Notes under the pieces: model-generated
Databases searched by the model: none
Seen by the model: only the letters and a program-made list of their open reading frames with translations
Told to the model about the DNA's origin: nothing
From: Candidatus Rhabdochlamydia sp.
GTDB lineage: Bacteria > Chlamydiota > Chlamydiia > Chlamydiales > Rhabdochlamydiaceae
Length of the DNA: 7,087 nucleotides
Direction of reading: 5' to 3'
Assembly (NCBI GenBank): GCA_030044075.1
Contig: JASHWM010000173.1
Span: 1-7,087 of the forward strand
In this document: positions 4,501-7,087 of the stretch, in pieces
Position numbering within the stretch: the stretch's first letter is position 1
How the letters are laid out: each line of letters begins with the position of its first letter
Program-made: the position numbers and the translations under genes

Positions 4501-7087
4501 TCTGTGAGTGTCTTAGGTTCCCTTTCCTCCAATTCGATCAAAGGGAATTGCTCTTTAGGAGATTTTACATGGATCTCCCTTGCAATTTGGAAGGTCTGTT
4601 TTCTTTTGAGATGCGCTGCAAAAGAAGGATACCGGTCAGGAGCAAGCTTGGGGATGTTGCGGACCCTTGCTTGAATTTTCGCCATCACGGGAAGGAAGTC
4701 TTCGATATTTTCCGGGGTGACTTTCTCAAGGGAATATTCATCCGACGAGAACAAATCAGAGAAATGACGCACCCAAAAGAGGATTTCAGCTAGGGCGGCA
4801 TCGGTAGAAAGCTTGGAATCTGAATATATTTTAGCTTTCAAGCAGGTCTGAAGGGTATAATCAAAGGGATCAAAAGAGTGCGGATCGCACTTCCTGGCCC
4901 TTTCATACAGCTCGGGAAACCTTACAGCAGTGGCCAAGACCCTGACCTGGATCGGATAATCTGTCATTACGGCCTCTACTTTTTTATGAGGATAGAGGGT
5001 ATTTCGGTGGAAAGACTGGTATTCATCGGTAATAGACCTGAACTCTACCTGGCAGATAGATCCCGGAGATGCAATGTCAGAATAAATAGGAGGACGGAGC
5101 GAGATCTCCTGCGGCGAGGGCAGAATGCTATTCTCTCTTTTGAACGAAAAGAGGACGTGGTAAAGTGTATCAAGGACAGGCTGCTCCTTTTTCCATTTTG
5201 CTTCCCATCCAAGTTCATGGTTTTTGTAGTTTTGTTCGTAAAAAGATCTGAAAGCAAGAAGGAGGATCTTCTTTTCCATATCGCTTAGTCGGAGGTTCTC
5301 TGGCATTTGGGAAAATCCGGAGTCGTTGAGAAGGTTGAGGTATGAGGCGAAATTGGCCATGCCCCATTGGTTGAAGTCATCGCGTATATGGCCCCCAGGG
5401 GCCTTGCCTTCCTCAAAATGTTTTTCTATGAGCAGGTTATGGTTCTTGACGGTCAGTAGATAGAATTTCAGGTTGAAGGCTATAGAACCGATGGAATGGT
5501 CTTCGATGCGGGTGATCTGATTGAACAGGCTCCATAACTCAAGAGGTCTGGAAAAGTTGATTTTTTTCAAATACCGATACGCTTTTTCGTAGTCGCGCTG
5601 CATTTTGAACAGTGTGACAAGGTATCCGTACATCTGATCGGCATCGGCCGAGTCGGAGCGCAAACATCTTTCAATAGGGTCGAAAGTAAAAGGATAGGAA
5701 GTGGATGAAAGTTCTTTTCCGACAGAAACTTCTCTGGAAAAATCTTCGTGGCTTTGATTTAAATGGCTTGAGGGGATAATGATCTTCCACTTATTTTCCG
5801 CCGGGTTGTACAAAATGAAAGCGCCCTCAAATTGGTTCATTTCGCCAAGGATCTGGTCATAGCTTTCGCAAAGGGGGCCCCATGCAGGCGTGCTTTGGAA
5901 GGCGCCATCTTCTCTTGTGCTTCCAAAAGCCAGGTCTTCATGGCGAGAAATCAGGTAGTATCCCTGATGGTTTATTGAGGCGAGCCCTTTGTCATCGCGA
6001 GCAAACTGCAAGCCGATCCGGTAAAAATTAAGCTCATGGATTTCGCCGGTCTTTTCGTGCATAAAGCAAAGGATTAGATCGGGGTAGACATACCTTGCGG
6101 TGTACCGGAAAAGGGGCATACGGGGATCGAGGGCTTTTAAATTGGCAAGGACTAAGGGGAGACGGGCCCCATTCTCATCCAGACGGGTATAGACCACACC
6201 TCCCTCTTTTTTTTCCATACGGAGGTAAGGACGCTTCATCTTTTGATCGTACGTCGTAATGACCCCGTTTTGCTCTTTATAGTGGATGAAAGGAAGGTGC
6301 ATGTACCAGTTAAGGAAGTTTTGGTCCACTTTATCGATTTCTGGTACATCAAATATTTGGATTGCGCATTCCTCTTCTTTTCCTGATGTGCCTGTAATGA
6401 CCTCTGACCATGTGTCCGTGCCTATTCGATAGCGGAACTTGCCGTCGGGTGAAACTTTATTTCCGTTTTCATCTCTCCAAAATAAGGACCCATATTTCTT
6501 CATCAACTGTGACCTTGGGTCCTGCTTATCTTCTAAGAAAATGGATCTCTCTTCAGAAAGGACCCCATGATATTTCATGTGGGCGATCGTTCCTGAAAAA
6601 AAGTTGATCTGGAGGTCCCCGCGTGAATAGATCGGGAAAGTTCCATTCCAGCCGCCTGAAGGGAGATTGTCGTAAATTCCCGATGCATGAAGGTTCAAAG
6701 AAAGGATCGCATCGCAAATCTCATCTCGCTTTAGCTGGTCCTCAAGGTCCTTTTGATAACGATAGGCCATGGAGCGGAGGAACCTTGGAAGATTCCGATG
6801 GAGCCATGGCGCCTCTGAACAGTCGGTGTGATAGACTTGTGTTTCAAAGAGCCCTGCGAAAAGTTTGCCAGGTTCGCTGTCCTCTTGGGCCATTCCAAGG
6901 AGGATCTGGTGCAGCTTTAAACTGTCCCTGTCCTTGTCGTTTAACGGGCCTTCAAGAAGAGTTTCTATTGTTTTTTGATAAAATGCCAAAGCGGCGTTTC
7001 GCTTTTGCGTCGGCGGAGTATAAGTCTCAAAACAAATCCCTGCTCTCAGCACAAAAAGGATTCCCTGGATCTGGTAGTGGTTATTAT
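804..7087 (-). CDS. Giant DUF3638/DUF3645-like protein with SF2 helicase-like ATPase core (5'-partial)
   Basis: One frame of ~6.3 kb runs from the right edge to a TGA at 804-806. Residues are numbered from the GTG at 7052-7050; at least 11 more codons upstream are open and read like protein, so the true start is probably beyond the window. Residues 1-1000 hold no recognised enzyme; they include a beta-rich part (~200-430) and a TPR-like hairpin (474-498). Residues ~1005-1690 look like a helicase-type ATPase: Walker A AGDGKT (1031-1036), Walker B DESH (1177-1180), SATP (1486-1489), FDPAHSESANI (1636-1646) and a motif VI-like QAILRLRG (1669-1676). The block DVPCHNKVPS (1343-1352), followed by LT...Y.RGL, resembles DUF3645. 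A charged linker (~1850-1870) and a C-terminal domain follow. I recall this layout from fungal DUF3638 proteins and from multi-thousand-residue proteins of environmental chlamydiae. ATP binding is likely; nucleic-acid unwinding is unproven, and no cellular role is known to me. No signal peptide or clear membrane segment is visible in this part. Confidence 0.85.
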   Translation of the reverse strand, partial: NNHYQIQGILFVLRAGICFETYTPPTQKRNAALAFYQKTIETLLEGPLNDKDRDSLKLHQILLGMAQEDSEPGKLFAGLFETQVYHTDCSEAPWLHRNLPRFLRSMAYRYQKDLEDQLKRDEICDAILSLNLHASGIYDNLPSGGWNGTFPIYSRGDLQINFFSGTIAHMKYHGVLSEERSIFLEDKQDPRSQLMKKYGSLFWRDENGNKVSPDGKFRYRIGTDTWSEVITGTSGKEEECAIQIFDVPEIDKVDQNFLNWYMHLPFIHYKEQNGVITTYDQKMKRPYLRMEKKEGGVVYTRLDENGARLPLVLANLKALDPRMPLFRYTARYVYPDLILCFMHEKTGEIHELNFYRIGLQFARDDKGLASINHQGYYLISRHEDLAFGSTREDGAFQSTPAWGPLCESYDQILGEMNQFEGAFILYNPAENKWKIIIPSSHLNQSHEDFSREVSVGKELSSTSYPFTFDPIERCLRSDSADADQMYGYLVTLFKMQRDYEKAYRYLKKINFSRPLELWSLFNQITRIEDHSIGSIAFNLKFYLLTVKNHNLLIEKHFEEGKAPGGHIRDDFNQWGMANFASYLNLLNDSGFSQMPENLRLSDMEKKILLLAFRSFYEQNYKNHELGWEAKWKKEQPVLDTLYHVLFSFKRENSILPSPQEISLRPPIYSDIASPGSICQVEFRSITDEYQSFHRNTLYPHKKVEAVMTDYPIQVRVLATAVRFPELYERARKCDPHSFDPFDYTLQTCLKAKIYSDSKLSTDAALAEILFWVRHFSDLFSSDEYSLEKVTPENIEDFLPVMAKIQARVRNIPKLAPDRYPSFAAHLKRKQTFQIAREIHVKSPKEQFPLIELEEREPKTLTDMSKEALEEHLHHLEDSMRRLFNTPFKVRDGLLERDAELETSFILQKDSAQTLSFPKRGALRSLQNPKLHTFGLLPETLMKEVVLKRKMDFLIKHRPMLTQEEMQSLCMAAMEWYHTRVLLKLQEEGKMGLYIPYDYFKYPEISWYYLMAGKFPRPNQLTTYQWITERVENKEHCHFQLPAGDGKTDYMIPLLSVGARKWGLTPVVCVTQAIYPIDKENLGYNLRTVDHDLCYLEVGMHMINTITAKDLEFIYSQLMQYASEGKALILTRYTFDAICHIRDVAYLRSASARSNAQTNLTMAKERAGKIRWSQYILNFFKEKCLLICDESHQNMDPLTRSIYGVGDFSAIPKQESAHLLALMKPLLGVYPETKVICADGRDAADVAHLTANLEVTPSSEEMAMLQEDLAKGYLHLFPEIPIEEQTAFIAYWTDEKAPEPELLIRWGNSKDPKEVQLADRIALTSHFLITLLTEIVKMRTETDHGRSLYPQRKYDVPCHNKVPSTAEYDDRYKTGALTIKGTYGRGLFLRDVEELLGEMIKKSSDEQRKGFQVVNTPTNLLFKKWLEGSSFKGFTLENVVLTDKGMVEKLFKILSKHPDAIEYFLVHYSFEGIGSPPLQLTCSTTEFVNGFQRSVSLSATPRAKNAYPRCIRPENFLDDPGFEDRVKERLLEPINSRKIFVDSSSNYFEYMKTHHREVFEEATVLIDPRGFFSGSSNKDLAIEWMKHHPGLDGVLYCSEDRSTNVERKEKICLLKKDGSSIELQGSDIRKELKKHNLDLDTLHLGTIFDPAHSESANILQHPNAVALFFPWEGLTTSHAIQAILRLRGFFQLQSIVWIFHRKLAEKIFATTIDTSFSSDLDLKKFFAWADANEFEQESKRIILNAFQEIHYPIARIARKQIEEAHAQDKSALMQDTIALYASYVGGLVEMQPSTAYAAYGEHQVLQATRTVLTVFARETYASFKYDGALEDNTALSKEIEAVIADTEKQIKEIYSSAKRNAVVEVEQHANIRTETKREQENQCPRPVEPLSLDGNYGNLRIYHPGYLENGGRIPARDVFDSQFLTKELIFCSNQIRTAKVSDEGDIGQQFTKPIHFFFILFWENYWMALADSNEILTSHQDDLAKCPKKIPGLRHRAMLVSARGEVIRKGEGALAPSDEEVQKVINSQQLRDMAIDAALLKGQIHDMDRLLERIQEKGWDCFEDLWNKILKALPNIEVAQIQAFELLKKRALEA
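1983..4040 (-). other. SF2 helicase-like ATPase core (DUF3638/DUF3645-like) of the giant protein
   Basis: Residues ~1005-1690 carry the ordered motifs of a two-lobe helicase-like ATPase. LTTYQ (1009-1013) sits where the family has LRPVQ. Walker A is FQLPAGDGKT with K1035 (codon 3948-3950). A motif Ia-like PVVCVTQ is at 1054-1060, and ALILTRYTFDAI (1115-1126) sits where fungal members have a LLVQPEHILSF-type block. Walker B is LLICDESH with D1177 and E1178 (codons 3522-3524 and 3519-3521). The DUF3645-like block is at 1343-1375, SATP with S1486 (codon 2595-2597) is motif III, LIDPRGFFSGSSN is at 1553-1565, and motifs V and VI lie at 1636-1646 and 1669-1676. The 142-residue spacing from K1035 to D1177 is reasonable for this fold. 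Family comparisons are from memory, not from an alignment. Confidence 0.75.
5553..5639 (-). other. TPR-like helical hairpin in the giant protein
   Basis: Residues ~472-500 fit a single tetratricopeptide-repeat pattern (W4-L7-G8-Y11-Y17-A20-F24): Y475, L478, V479, F482, Y488, A491 and L495, with the core reading LVTLFKMQRDYEKAYRYLKK. A single degenerate repeat is not proof of a TPR domain. The following ~40 residues (through DHSIGSIAFNLKFYLL) also look helical and may extend the solenoid. If real, it would be a protein-binding surface in the N-terminal half, upstream of the ATPase core. Confidence 0.4.
5763..6455 (-). other. Beta-rich N-terminal region of the giant protein, function unknown
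   Basis: Residues ~200-430 contain many short alternating hydrophobic stretches separated by Gly/Asn/Asp turns, such as GKFRYRIGTDTW, GGVVYTRLDENG, HELNFYRIGLQF and NKWKIIIPSS. This suggests beta sheet, possibly propeller-like or a beta-sandwich, but no repeat period could be fixed by eye. The flanking regions (residues 1-130 and ~500-1000) look mainly helical. No enzyme motif is recognised here. Confidence 0.35.

Noticed and set aside
4878..5288. A 136-codon plus-strand open frame antisense to the N-terminal half of the giant protein.
   Set aside because: There is no recognisable family, low-complexity hydrophobic runs mirror the opposite strand, and no separate promoter or ribosome binding site is evident.

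Overview
The window carries two convergent genes and almost nothing else. Both run off an edge, so both are partial. Hand-sampled GC is about 45-50 %, and coding is dense. The likely source is a bacterium living inside eukaryotic cells, most plausibly an amoeba-associated member of the Chlamydiota. Two things suggest this. One is a eukaryotic-type phosphatidylinositol 4-kinase-like protein. The other is a giant protein whose central part follows the DUF3638/DUF3645 helicase-like layout, which I recall from fungi and from very large hypothetical proteins of environmental chlamydiae. The GC would suit a higher-GC lineage of that group, but the species assignment is inference from memory.

Positions 1-796 (+) hold the C-terminal part of the PI3/PI4-kinase-like protein. 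It contains the catalytic loop (DRNRGN), the metal-binding DHG motif and the helical C-lobe. The order and spacing closely follow plant/animal type II PI 4-kinases. The N-lobe and the start codon lie upstream of the window.

Positions 797-803 are a 7-bp spacer between the two stop codons.

Positions 804-7087 (-) hold one uninterrupted frame of about 2,090 codons that is still open at the right edge. The visible part divides as follows. Residues 1-1000 (counted from the GTG at 7052) are an N-terminal half with no recognised enzyme, containing a beta-rich stretch and one TPR-like hairpin. Residues ~1005-1690 are an SF2-helicase-like ATPase core with recognisable motifs I, II, III, V and VI. Residues ~1690-2082 are a C-terminal region with a charged, glutamine/glutamate-rich linker and a final helical segment.

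The genes are transcribed towards each other, so they are not an operon and no joint pathway is shown. What they share is family character: both resemble eukaryotic or host-interaction proteins. A lipid kinase could modify phosphoinositides on the host-derived vacuole membrane. The role of the giant ATPase is unknown. No RNA genes, mobile elements, CRISPR arrays, long repeats or promoters could be supported; the 5' ends of both genes are outside the window.
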